Origin: DATAUD01 sp036501665
Lineage (GTDB): Bacteria; Verrucomicrobiota; Verrucomicrobiia; Limisphaerales; Palsa-1400
Reading direction: 5' to 3'
DNA: 64,000 nt
Assembly: GCA_036501665.1 (NCBI GenBank)
Contig: DASXZW010000104.1
Coordinates: forward strand, 62,001-126,000
The position numbers and the translations under genes are program-made. The notes beneath the pieces are model-generated. The model made no database searches. It worked only from the letters and a program-made list of their open reading frames with translations, and was not told the origin of the DNA. This document shows, in pieces, positions 25,458-34,109 of this stretch; position 1 is the stretch's first letter; each line of letters starts with the position of its first letter.

Positions 25458-25524
25458 CCTTTTTGATTGACTGATGGGAAAAGTTTAAAGTCACGCCGCC
25501 CTTTTTCCTTTTGGTTTCAATCAC

Positions 25525-26754
25525 TCATCCAAAGTCCGCCGCCTTCTTTTCGGGTCCAAGTAGAATTACCACCGTTCCGACAGCAAATGCAGTAACAGCC
25601 GTAATCGCCATGGCAGTTGAGTAGGAAACCTGCTTCGACAATTGGGCCTCGATATGGGCCGCGTTCCCCGCAATTAGCACGCCGCATTGATACGCAAATC
25701 CCGGCAGGAACCCCCGCACGGCTCCCGGTGAAAGCTCTGTGATGTGCGCAGGGATGACTCCCCAGGCGCCTTGTACGGCGAACTGGATCAGAAACGCGCC
25801 CAGCACAAGCAAGCCGCCGCCCATGTAACCGCACCACATCGGAATCATCGCGATTGCCAAAAGCAACCCGAGGGCCATGCTTCGCCGCCTCCCAAACCGG
25901 TCCGAAAACAATCCGAAACAGACCCCGCCGATCAACGCGCCAATGTTGTAGATAATCGCCGTATTGCCAATCTGCTCCTTGGTGAAGTGCTGCTCCTGCT
26001 CCAGGAAATTCGGGTAAAGGTCCTGCGTCCCATGCGACGCGAAATTCATCATTGTCATTAAAACTGTCAAATAAATGAATAACTTCCAGTGTTGTAGGAC
26101 GGATTTCCCCAAGCCGCCCCATGTCCTTTCGGTTTTTGACCGGTTCCACGCATCGGATTCCTTTACATTGTAGCGTACAAAAACCGCCAGCAGCGCCGGC
26201 AATCCCCCGATTATAAATAGCGACCGCCAACTCCAATCCTCCGGCAGAAATCGAAAGCAGCACGCCGCCAGCAAATAGCCGCACGGATAACCTTGCTGCA
26301 ACAACCCGGACAGAACCCCCCGCCAACGCCGCGGCGCGTGTTCCATCGAAAGTGCCGCGCCAACGCCCCATTCCCCTCCCATCCCAATTCCGAAAAGCGC
26401 CCGGCAAATCATGAACGTCGTGAAATTCGGCGCAAGCCCGGAGCAAACTTCCATGACGGAAAAAAAGATCAGGTTCCCCATCATCGGCCTCCGGCGTCCG
26501 TAACGGTCGGCGAGCAATCCAAAAATAAACGCCCCCACCGGACGAAAAGCCAAAGTCACCGCAATCGCCCAGGTCATCTGGTCCTTGAGCGAAACATGAA
26601 AATCCGCCGCCGCCTTGGACAGAACAAAGACCAGCACGAAAAAATCGAACGCGTCGAGCATCCAGCCGAGAAAGCTGGCGATCAGTGCATTGGTGGCGTC
26701 GCTGCGCGAATTCAAATCTGGAAAATGTGCTGCGAGACTACAACCCGCGCCCAC
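25525..26754 (-). CDS. MFS transporter, carboxylate (SHS-like) type
   Basis: 409 residues with 12 predicted helices and a GTG start. WMLDAFDFFVLVFVLSKAAADF in helix 1 and LADRYGRRRPMM (loop 2-3) are MFS signatures, and GLFSDRFGRRRSMA repeats the signature after helix 8. The WxLDAFDFF start resembles lactate/sialate:H+ symporters. Substrate is not decidable; a monocarboxylate or sugar acid is likely. It stands alone downstream of the Doc pair. Confidence 0.8.
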   Translation of the reverse strand: MGAGCSLAAHFPDLNSRSDATNALIASFLGWMLDAFDFFVLVFVLSKAAADFHVSLKDQMTWAIAVTLAFRPVGAFIFGLLADRYGRRRPMMGNLIFFSVMEVCSGLAPNFTTFMICRALFGIGMGGEWGVGAALSMEHAPRRWRGVLSGLLQQGYPCGYLLAACCFRFLPEDWSWRSLFIIGGLPALLAVFVRYNVKESDAWNRSKTERTWGGLGKSVLQHWKLFIYLTVLMTMMNFASHGTQDLYPNFLEQEQHFTKEQIGNTAIIYNIGALIGGVCFGLFSDRFGRRRSMALGLLLAIAMIPMWCGYMGGGLLVLGAFLIQFAVQGAWGVIPAHITELSPGAVRGFLPGFAYQCGVLIAGNAAHIEAQLSKQVSYSTAMAITAVTAFAVGTVVILLGPEKKAADFG

Positions 26755-26778
26755 GAATGGAAAGACTCCCGTGCGAGA

Positions 26779-27201
26779 TTAACTTTTCCCGCGCCGTTTC
26801 CCCGCCCGGATAAGTTTGCGCAAGCGCGCGGTCGTCTGCTCGCGATCCAGCGCGCTGGATGCGACGTCAAGCGTGAGTTGTTCCCACTCTGGCCCGTCAG
26901 GTTCTGGTTCATCGCCGTTCAATCGAAGAAACACCAGGCATGCGCCGAGCGCCGCCCGTTTGTTGCCGTCGATGAAAGGATGATTTCGACAGATGTAAAA
27001 TAAATATGCCGCCGCGACTTCCGGCAAATCCTCGTAAGGCGACTTGCCGCCGAAAGTGGCCTGTGGCGCAGCCACTGCGGATTCCAGCAGCGCAACTTCT
27101 CGCACACCATCCGATCCGCCAAAGCTCTCAATCGCAGAAGCGTGAATTTCCCTGACAATTTCGACCGTAAGGTGAAAACAATTCTCAGGCGTTGCGCTCA
27201 T
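26779..27201 (-). CDS. doc: Doc-type Fic-fold toxin
   Basis: 140 residues. The Fic motif is HPFIDGNKRAALGACLVFL, matching HxFx(D/N)GNKR. The start has the death-on-curing pattern (IHASAIESFGGSDGVREVALLESAVAAPQATFGGKSPYEDL). Doc phosphorylates elongation factor Tu and stops translation. The start ATG overlaps the antitoxin stop by four bases. Confidence 0.9.
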   Translation of the reverse strand: MSATPENCFHLTVEIVREIHASAIESFGGSDGVREVALLESAVAAPQATFGGKSPYEDLPEVAAAYLFYICRNHPFIDGNKRAALGACLVFLRLNGDEPEPDGPEWEQLTLDVASSALDREQTTARLRKLIRAGKRRGKS

Positions 27202-27425
27202 GCCAGCCGTTTCATAGTCCGCGCGTAGTCTTTCATCGTGGACTTGATCGTTTCCTTAATTTCTTCCTTCGAGGGCCGCAAACGAATCGGTGTCAGCGTT
27301 ATCGTGCCGCCTTCATGCACCTGCAAATTCACCTGATCTCCGGTCTTCAAATGCGCCATATCCATCACCGTGGCGTCAAAAATAATTCCATTGGAATTGC
27401 CGACTTTCGTGATCGTCTTTGTCAT
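27198..27425 (-). CDS. AbrB/MazE-type antitoxin of Doc
   Basis: 75 residues. KTITKVGNSNGIIFDATVMDMAHLKTGDQVNLQVHEGGTITLTPI is the SpoVT/AbrB swapped-hairpin domain of MazE-like antitoxins; the basic helical tail would bind the toxin. It precedes doc and overlaps it by ATGA. Pairing an AbrB antitoxin with Doc, instead of Phd, is a known but less common combination. Confidence 0.85.
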   Translation of the reverse strand: MTKTITKVGNSNGIIFDATVMDMAHLKTGDQVNLQVHEGGTITLTPIRLRPSKEEIKETIKSTMKDYARTMKRLA

Positions 27426-27568
27426 GCCGTTATACTAAGTTTTACATTACAGGTTGTCAATTCCTCCCCTTCCTAATCATAATCCTACTCTTAATCTTTC
27501 GATTCTTCCTTCGCTTCCTTAATTTTGTGCGATTTTCCCCCCGCCGGGCATTATATTACGATGTCTTT

Positions 27569-28147
27569 ATGAGCCAGGACGCCGAATTACTAGATCGCTA
27601 CGCTAAGTCGCGTTCGGAACCGGCCTTCGCCGAGTTGGTCGGCAAGCATGTTGATCTCGTTTATTCCGCCGCGATTCGCATGGTCAACGGCGACACCCAT
27701 CGCGCCCAGGACGTGACCCAGCAGGTCTTCACCGAATTGGCCCGTCGCGCCGGGACGCTCGCGCGCCATCCCGCTTTGGCCGGCTGGCTTTACACCACAT
27801 CCCGCCAAATGGCCTGTCGCGCGATTCGTTCCGAACAGCGCCGCGTCGTCCGCGAACAAACGGCCCACAGCATGAACGAAGCACAGCGACAACCCGAGGC
27901 TGACCTCAATTGGGAACAACTCCGCCCCGTTCTCGACGAAGCGATGCACGAACTAAATCAAACCGACCGCCTTGCCGTGCTGCTCCGTTTTTTCCAAAAC
28001 AAAACCCGGCGCAACGCTGGCTGCCGCGGCAACCGCAACCGCGACCGGCACAACACTTGGAATATTAAATCTTATGGCTGCCACAAATCTAAAATTCGGA
28101 CTCGTCGCCGTGCTGATTGGAGCCACGGCATTGACATTGGTGCATGA
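27569..28147 (+). pseudogene. ECF sigma factor N-terminal part, disrupted before sigma-4
   Basis: From the ATG at 27569 the sigma-2 region is complete (LVDLVYSAAIRMVNGDTHRAQDVTQQVFTELARRAG, GWLYTTSRQMACRAIRSEQRR). The linker and first helix of sigma-4 follow up to TDRLAVLLRFFQNK at about 28003. There the frame fails: the bases that follow continue in the +1 frame as the Ala-rich premembrane segment found in the intact paralogue at 22262-23737. The sigma-4 DNA-binding helices, about 58 residues by comparison, are missing. Codons after 28003 in this frame are meaningless. Probably a non-functional sigma factor. Confidence 0.75.
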
Positions 28148-29225
28148 CCACCGCGCGTGGATCGCGGAGCGCGATGAAAACGAATCCTTGCGCCGCCAGA
28201 TCGCCGACTTGAAGGCCGACAAGGAAGCCCTTTCCACCCGGCTCGCTCGCGCCAATCATTCGCGGGCCGAACGCGCCGTCGAGATTTCCCCCGTTCCGCC
28301 TGCTGCGACGCCGCCCGTCGCAAATTCCCCCACAAACAATCTCCGCGCGCGCCTCCTGGCCAATCCGCTGAAACTCACCGCGTCGCAACTCGACGATTAC
28401 CTCAAGAAAAATCATCGCGACGCCTCCAGCCTCCTGGCCGCCTATCGCGTTTCGCACGATCCCGCGTTATTGACAGAGGCAATGCAAAAATATCCGAACG
28501 ATCCGCACGTCGATTTCGAGGCGTTGTTCCAGACAAACATGACCGCGGAAGACCGTCGTCAGTGGCTGACTGCTTTTGAAAAATCCGCGCCCAACAATGC
28601 GTTGGCCAACTACCTTTCCGCCGCCGATTACTTCAAGTCAGGCCAGACCGATCTGGCGTTGAAGGAGATGACCGCCGGTTCCGCCAAACAAGCATTTCAG
28701 GATTACACAATGGATCGTTTGATGGATGACCGGGAAGCTTACCTTGATGCGGGCTATTCCTCGGCGGAGGCCGAAGTCTCATCGACAACACAATTAATGC
28801 TGCCTCAATTGATTCAGATCAAAGACCTGGCAAGGGCGATGGTCGATCAGGCCAATGTGTATCAGCAGGCGGGCGATAGTGACTCCGCGATGGCCGTGCT
28901 CCAAATGGCCGATTCCCTCGGCGCGCGTTACGCGACGGCGGATCCTGCGGAAGCCGAGGTCAGCCAGCTCGTTGGCATGGCCGTCGAGAGAATGGCGCTC
29001 GGCTCGATGGACCCGGCCAGTCCCTACGGCGACGACGGCCAGACCGTGCAGGATGCGATCAATCAATTGACCCAGGAACGATCCACGCTCGACGCCTTAA
29101 ATGCGGAAGCCGAACCGATTCTGGAAAACATTTCCGACCAGGATTACCTCACCTACAAAGACCGCTGGATGGCCTTCGGCGAAGAAGCAGCATTGCGCTG
29201 GCTAATCGCCACCCACGGTCAATAA
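28074..29225 (+). CDS. Membrane-anchored C-terminal half of the broken ECF protein, TPR-like
   Basis: About 383 residues from the ATG at 28074 (MAATNLKFGLVAVLIGATALTLVHDH, a membrane helix); the frame is open from 27972. A coiled coil (DENESLRRQIADLKADKEALSTRLARA), a Pro-rich linker and a helical region with TPR-like pairs (NALANYLSAADYFKSGQTDLALKEM; DSAMAVLQMADSLGARYA) follow. In the intact ancestor it was the extracytoplasmic part of an ECF protein. It could be translated alone from 28074 or be debris; codon use stays regular to the end, so the loss of sigma-4 may be recent. Confidence 0.6.
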   Translation: MAATNLKFGLVAVLIGATALTLVHDHRAWIAERDENESLRRQIADLKADKEALSTRLARANHSRAERAVEISPVPPAATPPVANSPTNNLRARLLANPLKLTASQLDDYLKKNHRDASSLLAAYRVSHDPALLTEAMQKYPNDPHVDFEALFQTNMTAEDRRQWLTAFEKSAPNNALANYLSAADYFKSGQTDLALKEMTAGSAKQAFQDYTMDRLMDDREAYLDAGYSSAEAEVSSTTQLMLPQLIQIKDLARAMVDQANVYQQAGDSDSAMAVLQMADSLGARYATADPAEAEVSQLVGMAVERMALGSMDPASPYGDDGQTVQDAINQLTQERSTLDALNAEAEPILENISDQDYLTYKDRWMAFGEEAALRWLIATHGQ

Positions 29226-29230
29226 TATAA

Positions 29231-29257
29231 GGGTAGGACGGTGCTGCGTCGCCGCCC
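29231..29257 (+). repeat. REP palindrome 1 (upstream of RAYT)
   Basis: GGGTAGGACGGTGCTGCGTC followed by GCCGCCC. The imperfect palindrome starts with a GTAGG-type head. It is in the same orientation as the copy at 29964-29988. Confidence 0.7.
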
Positions 29258-29359
29258 ACTGTAAAGTCCAACGCCCGTCCAAATGTAATAATTGCGTCCC
29301 CGCTCAAATATTTGAATTAGAAATTCCCTCCTCCCTTCCATTCCACTATAAACCCAACA

Positions 29360-29830
29360 ATGCTCGGACACCAACCCATCGACCAAGCCCGACGCACACC
29401 CGCCAAAGGCGTCCACGTCTTGGTCGGCCGCCCCAATTGGGTTTTCTTGACCGTTTGCACCGAAAAGCGTTCCCCATGGCTGGCTCAAGCACGCGTGCAA
29501 AAAGCGTTGCACCGGATTTGGAAAGACCAGGCGACTGCGTGGTTGGTCAGCGACTATGTTCTAATGCCAGACCATTTGCATCTGTTTTGCGCCCCTCGCG
29601 ATTTAAAATTTACGATCGAAAAGTGGATGGCCTTTTGGAAGCATTGCTTTTCCAAAACTCATTCAGGTCTCGGCGCATTTCAAGCCGGCGGTTTTCATCA
29701 TCGCTTGCGAGACGACGAGAACTACGCCGAGAAATGGCAATACGCGCGTGAAAACCCGGTCAGACAAGGTCTGGTTAAACAAGCAAAAGACTGGCCCTTT
29801 TGGGGAAGAGTCCACGACACCCGAATATAA
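29360..29830 (+). mobile_element. REP-associated tyrosine transposase (RAYT, Y1/IS200-like)
   Basis: 156 residues. The HUH motif is MPDHLHLFCAPRD and the catalytic Tyr lies in DDENYAEKWQYARENPVRQGLV, the typical RAYT ending followed by DWPFWG. WVFLTVCTEKRSPWL is the N-terminal strand. RAYTs are single-copy Y1 transposases that act on REP palindromes. Here palindromes of one family flank the gene at 29231, 29849 (inverted) and 29964, making this a likely cognate set. Confidence 0.9.
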
Positions 29831-29848
29831 AATGCATGGATAAAATTA

Positions 29849-29873
29849 GGCGACGACGTAGCGTCGCCCTACC
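29849..29873 (-). repeat. REP palindrome 2 (inverted, downstream of RAYT)
   Basis: On the minus strand it reads GGTAGGGCGACGCTACGTCG then TCGCC, the same head and stem as the other two copies but opposite in orientation. It begins 18 bases after the RAYT stop. Confidence 0.75.
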
Positions 29874-29963
29874 GAACGCCCTCCATTTTCAGGTAAGGCG
29901 CCACTTTCTTCAACAATCGTGGTAGCGAGGTACCCCGACGCCCGGGAACACAAAGCCGCGCGT

Positions 29964-29988
29964 GATAGGGCGGCGCTGCGTCGCCGCC
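29964..29988 (+). repeat. REP palindrome 3
   Basis: GATAGGGCGGCGCTGCGTCG then CCGCC. With copy 2 it forms a head-to-tail inverted pair like a BIME. The 290-base gap between RAYT and the next gene otherwise holds nothing recognisable. Confidence 0.75.
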
Positions 29989-30123
29989 GCTGCCGGGAAA
30001 CTGAACCTCATCACGATAAGTTCCAACGGGACGGCTGAAAGAAACACAATTTTCAATCAATCCAGCGACCTAGGGCTGTGCCACCAATGTCAAAAATAAA
30101 AAATCGCAAAAATCAGGATTTAT

Positions 30124-30672
30124 TCATGCCGGTTTTGGAATTTTTATCTTGTACAGGTCGCCATCCGAAAAACTGACCCCAATGTGAAGATTTTTTAGGC
30201 CGCTCGCTTCCTCAAAACGTTGACCATTTTCCATGAAGAATCCCTTCACAATTGCAATGCATATCGCTTCAAAAGCCGCCCACGGTTCCATTTCGCCTTC
30301 GTTTAATTTTTTGCACGCGGTGCCAATTTGTTCCAACGGGGCTTCGGATTCCGTTTCCCAATCAGGTTGGCAAGACCAGTCGTCGTCCCTCGGATCATAT
30401 TGATTGACTCCATAAACCGTCAATCCAAACGCGTCTCGTCTGTCAATCAACAGAAATATTAGTCCACGGGTTTTCTTTGGGATTGCATTTTCTCTCACCA
30501 ATGTGATCAACCACTCAGAAAAGTCATGAAACGAAATGTCGAGATCGCAATTCTGCAATGTCAGGCGAGTTTCGGAATCAACAAATGCCGTTATCGCATT
30601 GCAATCATCTTTAAATGTCGAGGGCTTTAAAGCCAGGGTTTGGAGGAATCTGCCGACTTTATAGATGCTCAT
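30124..30672 (-). CDS. Hypothetical protein, possibly immunity-like
   Basis: 182 residues with no signal peptide or membrane segment. It is acidic, with patches such as YDPRDDDWSCQPDWETESEA and LNEGEMEPWAAFEAICIAIVKGFF. No family was recognised with confidence. Its size, acidity and position 33 bases after an Imm11-like gene suggest it may also be an immunity protein. Base composition looks more AT-rich than its neighbours. Confidence 0.5.
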   Translation of the reverse strand: MSIYKVGRFLQTLALKPSTFKDDCNAITAFVDSETRLTLQNCDLDISFHDFSEWLITLVRENAIPKKTRGLIFLLIDRRDAFGLTVYGVNQYDPRDDDWSCQPDWETESEAPLEQIGTACKKLNEGEMEPWAAFEAICIAIVKGFFMENGQRFEEASGLKNLHIGVSFSDGDLYKIKIPKPA

Positions 30673-30705
30673 AGCGATGCTCAGACTTAAGAAATTTTTG
30701 TTTTA

Positions 30706-31320
30706 TTAGACCAAACCAACGGGGCTAAACGTCACGCCTGTCAGGGAATTAATATCAAACATATTTTTAAATCTCCCGGAGCAGAAAATGGCGTCGGAAT
30801 AATGTTTGCATCGAAATAAATCCATCTGGCAAGTTTCTCGCTCGATTAAAATCGGTTTCCAAATGGCCCGTATTTTGCCTCGTAGATCAACATTAGAAAA
30901 ATCGGATGGAAAGCGATTCACGTTTGATTTTGGGACATCGAGGCAATCAATTAATTCCGTGAAATTGAGAATAAAAACCCGCTCTTTTTTACCTTCCGAT
31001 GAAATCGCGTCAATGGGAATGGTTTGGAACTGAGGCGTTTTTAATGTTTTAATTTGCTTTAATAAGCGCGCGCCAATCACCGGAAGCACAAGATCATTCA
31101 TTACGACATCATCAAGGTCTCCGTCAGTATCTTTTGAACTGGATATGAAAGAGAAATCATCCGGCCAATCCAAAACCTCCTTCCCCTTATCAAACTTGTC
31201 CCGAATGTCCGAGGGGTGCATTCCCATTATGACAGAATCGCTGGTGTGCCACGAATCGCCAATGAATGGGAAGTCGTGCGTGTGGGAGCGTTGTATCAAT
31301 CGGTAATATTTTGTTTTCAT
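30706..31320 (-). CDS. Imm11/DUF1629-like protein
   Basis: 204 residues from the ATG at 31320, which overlaps the stop of the YfhO-like gene (ATGA). KYYRLIQRSH, the central LPVIGARLLKQIKTLKTPQFQTIPIDAIS and RVFILNFTELIDCLDVPKSNV follow the pattern of Imm11 (DUF1629) proteins, where a short FLPV-like strand precedes YYVLNVxxxVDCLD. Imm11 proteins protect against polymorphic or contact-dependent toxins. No toxin gene is adjacent. Confidence 0.6.
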   Translation of the reverse strand: MKTKYYRLIQRSHTHDFPFIGDSWHTSDSVIMGMHPSDIRDKFDKGKEVLDWPDDFSFISSSKDTDGDLDDVVMNDLVLPVIGARLLKQIKTLKTPQFQTIPIDAISSEGKKERVFILNFTELIDCLDVPKSNVNRFPSDFSNVDLRGKIRAIWKPILIERETCQMDLFRCKHYSDAIFCSGRFKNMFDINSLTGVTFSPVGLV

Positions 31321-33701
31321 TTGGGCCACCCTTTCCATTTTAAAACAAAACCACATAGCACCAACGCCAAAACCGAGATGCAGATTCCGCTCCAAAACCA
31401 CGTATCCCTGTAAACCAATCTCACTTCGTGCCTCCCAGCCGGAACCTCAACCGCTTGAAAAGCATAGTTGGCGCGAAACAACTCAGACGGCTTGCCGTCC
31501 ACAGTCGCTTTCCAAAAATGGTAATATGACTGGGCGATTACCACAATCACGTTGGAACCGGCGCTGGTCTCAAAAACGCATTCCTCTGGACTGACCCGAC
31601 TGGATAAAATCCGCGCTCCAGGATCGGAGGCAGCCTGCACGGAAGAACGGAAGTCTGACGGAAGATAAACCATTTGCCGCGGCAAAAACTCTGGAGACGC
31701 CAACGCCGCGAGTGTCGCTTCGTCATCAAGGAAAACCGGTTTTTGGCCAATGGTAGCCATCGGCATGAAATTGGTTTGCGCATCCCACGTGAATAGCGCG
31801 CGAGGAGAAGCAACTTGCGAAACGCCGAGAAATTCACGAAGCGGCAACGGCGATTTCGGTCCCGACAAAAGGGCCGCGATCTTTTGCTGCCACGCCAGAT
31901 GAATGCCGAAGAAGCCGTCCGTCTTGGGAATGCGGCCCAGCAAATTGCAATTCTCGTAAAGCTCCGCGCGCTGGCCGAGATACAATTGCAGCAGGTCCGA
32001 ATTCGCCAGCAAACCCATCGCAGCGTCCGCACCCGGGCTGAGCATCGCGCGGGATTCGCCCAATTTCGGCAGTGGCGACATCGGAGGTGTCCTGCTGGCA
32101 TACGCCTCTGCGGCAACGGCGGGATTTTGCGGCGGCTGATGATAACTCACATCCATTCCCATTACTCCTAAGAATGCAAAAACCAGCAGCAAACGCGTCA
32201 TTTCCCGTTGCGCCGAAAACGCAAACAGCAGAAGCCCAAGCCCCGCCGCCAGAAAAAGCAGTCTGCCGATCCCATTTTGCCAGGTATCAGCCCACGAATC
32301 AGAGGGAAACGGAAATCGAAAGGCAACCGCCAGAATGGCCAGAATTCCGATGCCAAGCAGTCCCGCCAGCGGAATGAGAGTTTTGCGAATCAAACTCCGC
32401 TCACTTAACCCCTGAACAAGCGTGCGCTCCGACTCCCTCTCTTCCACGTGATCGTGGAGGAGAGGGTCGGGGAGAGGAGGTTCCTTCTTCTCCGTGGGTT
32501 TCATGGGAGAACAGGACCAAAATGCCGCAAAGGTCTGTTCCAACCACGCCCCTCCCGCACCCGCAAGCAACGACAAACAGAAAATCGCCATGACGACGAA
32601 TTTTATCGAATAGCGAGTCAAACCTAGAAATGGAAAGCATCGCCGAAGAATCGGAAGCAAAAAACCCGCATCCCCAAACGCGATAAGAATCGCCGCGAGC
32701 GTTATCCCGCCAAGCAGAACGACGCGGGCGTTGCGTTGACGCCAAATAGCCACAGCAGCCAGCAACAGCGGAAGCACGCCCAGGTAATACGACGAGGTCC
32801 ATTGCTGTTCCGCCTGCATGAACACGCCCGTAATCGACGGCGCGGAATGGAACAGTGGAACCAAAAAATTCGCCAGGCCCCATGGCGGAAGCGCCCACGC
32901 GCTGCCTGCGGTGGCGGCAGATCGGTCTCCGTGAGCCAGCAAATCCAGCCAAGGCAACAATTGCGCCGCGCTCAGCGCAGACACCAGCACTACAATCAAC
33001 AGCAAACGCATTGCAACCGACCAAAACCCCAGGCGTTCGCGCCCGATATCAAAGACAGCAACGGCGGCGACAATCAACCACGTAAAAACGATGGTTTCCG
33101 GCGCGCCGGTCAGCATTTGACAGGCCCCCGCCAACGCCGCCCAAACCCACCGCCGACCACCTTCCTTCGTCGCTCGCGCGCAAGCAAGAATCACCCACGG
33201 CATCCACGCAAACGCCGCCACATGCGACGACCAAGCGAGGAATTGCAACGTCAACCCATTCCACGCGAACGCCAATCCCGCAATCGTCGCGCCTAGCCGG
33301 CTTCCAAACCAATAATGGCAAAGCCGATACATCCCGAGAGCCGCCAAAAAAAGATGCGCCAGCACAAACACATTCAACGACCACGGCATCGGCAACAGCA
33401 AATAAATGAACGATCCTGGGTAAAGGGTCATCGTGTTCCATTGCGCCAGAAACGGGATGCCGCAGTTATTGTAAGGATTCCAAAGCGGCCATTTCCCATG
33501 CCAGAAACAATCCCGAAAATAATAAGTGACAGGATAAGTGAAAAGCCCCGCATCCCGGTACGTAAACACGCGCGTCCCAAGAACAATACCTGGTTGTGAG
33601 AGGACGATCAGAACACCCAGCAAAAGCAAAAGCCTTCCCGGCGAAAACCAATTGTCAATACTGTTGTTCGGTTTATCTCCGGGTCGCATTCCCCAAAGCA
33701 A
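31317..33701 (-). CDS. YfhO-like polytopic membrane protein
   Basis: 794 residues with about 12-14 membrane helices. The N-terminal part (FTYRDAGLFTYPVTYYFRDCFWHGKWPLWNPYNNCGIPFLAQWNTMTLYP) and the C-terminal end (QSYYHFWKATVDGKPSELFRANYAFQAVEVPAGRHEVRLVYRD then a last helix) are typical of YfhO (PF09586), a GT-C-like family. A loop at residues about 405-423 is encoded by a dispersed palindromic repeat read in frame (KKEPPLPDPLLHDHVEERES). Likely role: glycosylation of a surface or lipid-linked substrate. Confidence 0.8.
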   Translation of the reverse strand: MLWGMRPGDKPNNSIDNWFSPGRLLLLLGVLIVLSQPGIVLGTRVFTYRDAGLFTYPVTYYFRDCFWHGKWPLWNPYNNCGIPFLAQWNTMTLYPGSFIYLLLPMPWSLNVFVLAHLFLAALGMYRLCHYWFGSRLGATIAGLAFAWNGLTLQFLAWSSHVAAFAWMPWVILACARATKEGGRRWVWAALAGACQMLTGAPETIVFTWLIVAAVAVFDIGRERLGFWSVAMRLLLIVVLVSALSAAQLLPWLDLLAHGDRSAATAGSAWALPPWGLANFLVPLFHSAPSITGVFMQAEQQWTSSYYLGVLPLLLAAVAIWRQRNARVVLLGGITLAAILIAFGDAGFLLPILRRCFPFLGLTRYSIKFVVMAIFCLSLLAGAGGAWLEQTFAAFWSCSPMKPTEKKEPPLPDPLLHDHVEERESERTLVQGLSERSLIRKTLIPLAGLLGIGILAILAVAFRFPFPSDSWADTWQNGIGRLLFLAAGLGLLLFAFSAQREMTRLLLVFAFLGVMGMDVSYHQPPQNPAVAAEAYASRTPPMSPLPKLGESRAMLSPGADAAMGLLANSDLLQLYLGQRAELYENCNLLGRIPKTDGFFGIHLAWQQKIAALLSGPKSPLPLREFLGVSQVASPRALFTWDAQTNFMPMATIGQKPVFLDDEATLAALASPEFLPRQMVYLPSDFRSSVQAASDPGARILSSRVSPEECVFETSAGSNVIVVIAQSYYHFWKATVDGKPSELFRANYAFQAVEVPAGRHEVRLVYRDTWFWSGICISVLALVLCGFVLKWKGWPK
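32433..32484. repeat. Palindromic repeat, family B copy 1 (inside a coding region)
   Basis: CTCCCTCTCTTCCACG..CGTGGAGGAGAG then GGTCGGGGAGAGGAGGTTCC. Inverted arms surround a variable loop. It lies in frame within the YfhO-like gene. Related copies are at 55122 and 59706. Confidence 0.85.
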
Positions 33702-33800
33702 TTACCACGGATCGCCTTGGTTGACACGGAGAAGATGCGCGAAGCAATTACGCGCGAAAATTTCATAGGGATTTTTCCGAAGACCGCATATAATCATTCC

Positions 33801-34109
33801 ATGCCGGAGACAACTGAGCCGATCATGTTGCCAGATACTGAGAAAGACCCGGAAACCAGGTCGAGGGAAGAACTCGATCGCGGCTATCTCGTCATTTGTT
33901 GGAATGACCCGGTGAACATGATGGATTACGTGACGCACGTTTTTCAGGTGGTTTTCGGCTGGGCAAAGTCCCGCGCGGAAAAGCACATGCTTGAAGTGCA
34001 TAACGCCGGCAAAAGCCTCCTCGTTCGCGAAACTTTTGAGAAGGCCGAGCATTACGTCCATCAATTGCAAGGTTACAGTCTCCACGCCACGATGGAACGC
34101 GAGGAATGA
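33801..34109 (+). CDS. clpS: ATP-dependent Clp protease adaptor ClpS
   Basis: 102 residues from the ATG at 33801. The core GYLVICWNDPVNMMDYVTHVFQVVFGWAKSRAEKHMLEVHNAGKSLLVRETFEKAEHYVHQLQGYSLHATME has the NDxxxxMxyV signature and the residues that bind N-degron side chains. ClpS delivers N-end rule substrates to ClpA/ClpC. The frame is open upstream to 33717, but that part does not look like the family. It overlaps the next gene by four bases. Confidence 0.92.
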   Translation: MPETTEPIMLPDTEKDPETRSREELDRGYLVICWNDPVNMMDYVTHVFQVVFGWAKSRAEKHMLEVHNAGKSLLVRETFEKAEHYVHQLQGYSLHATMEREE

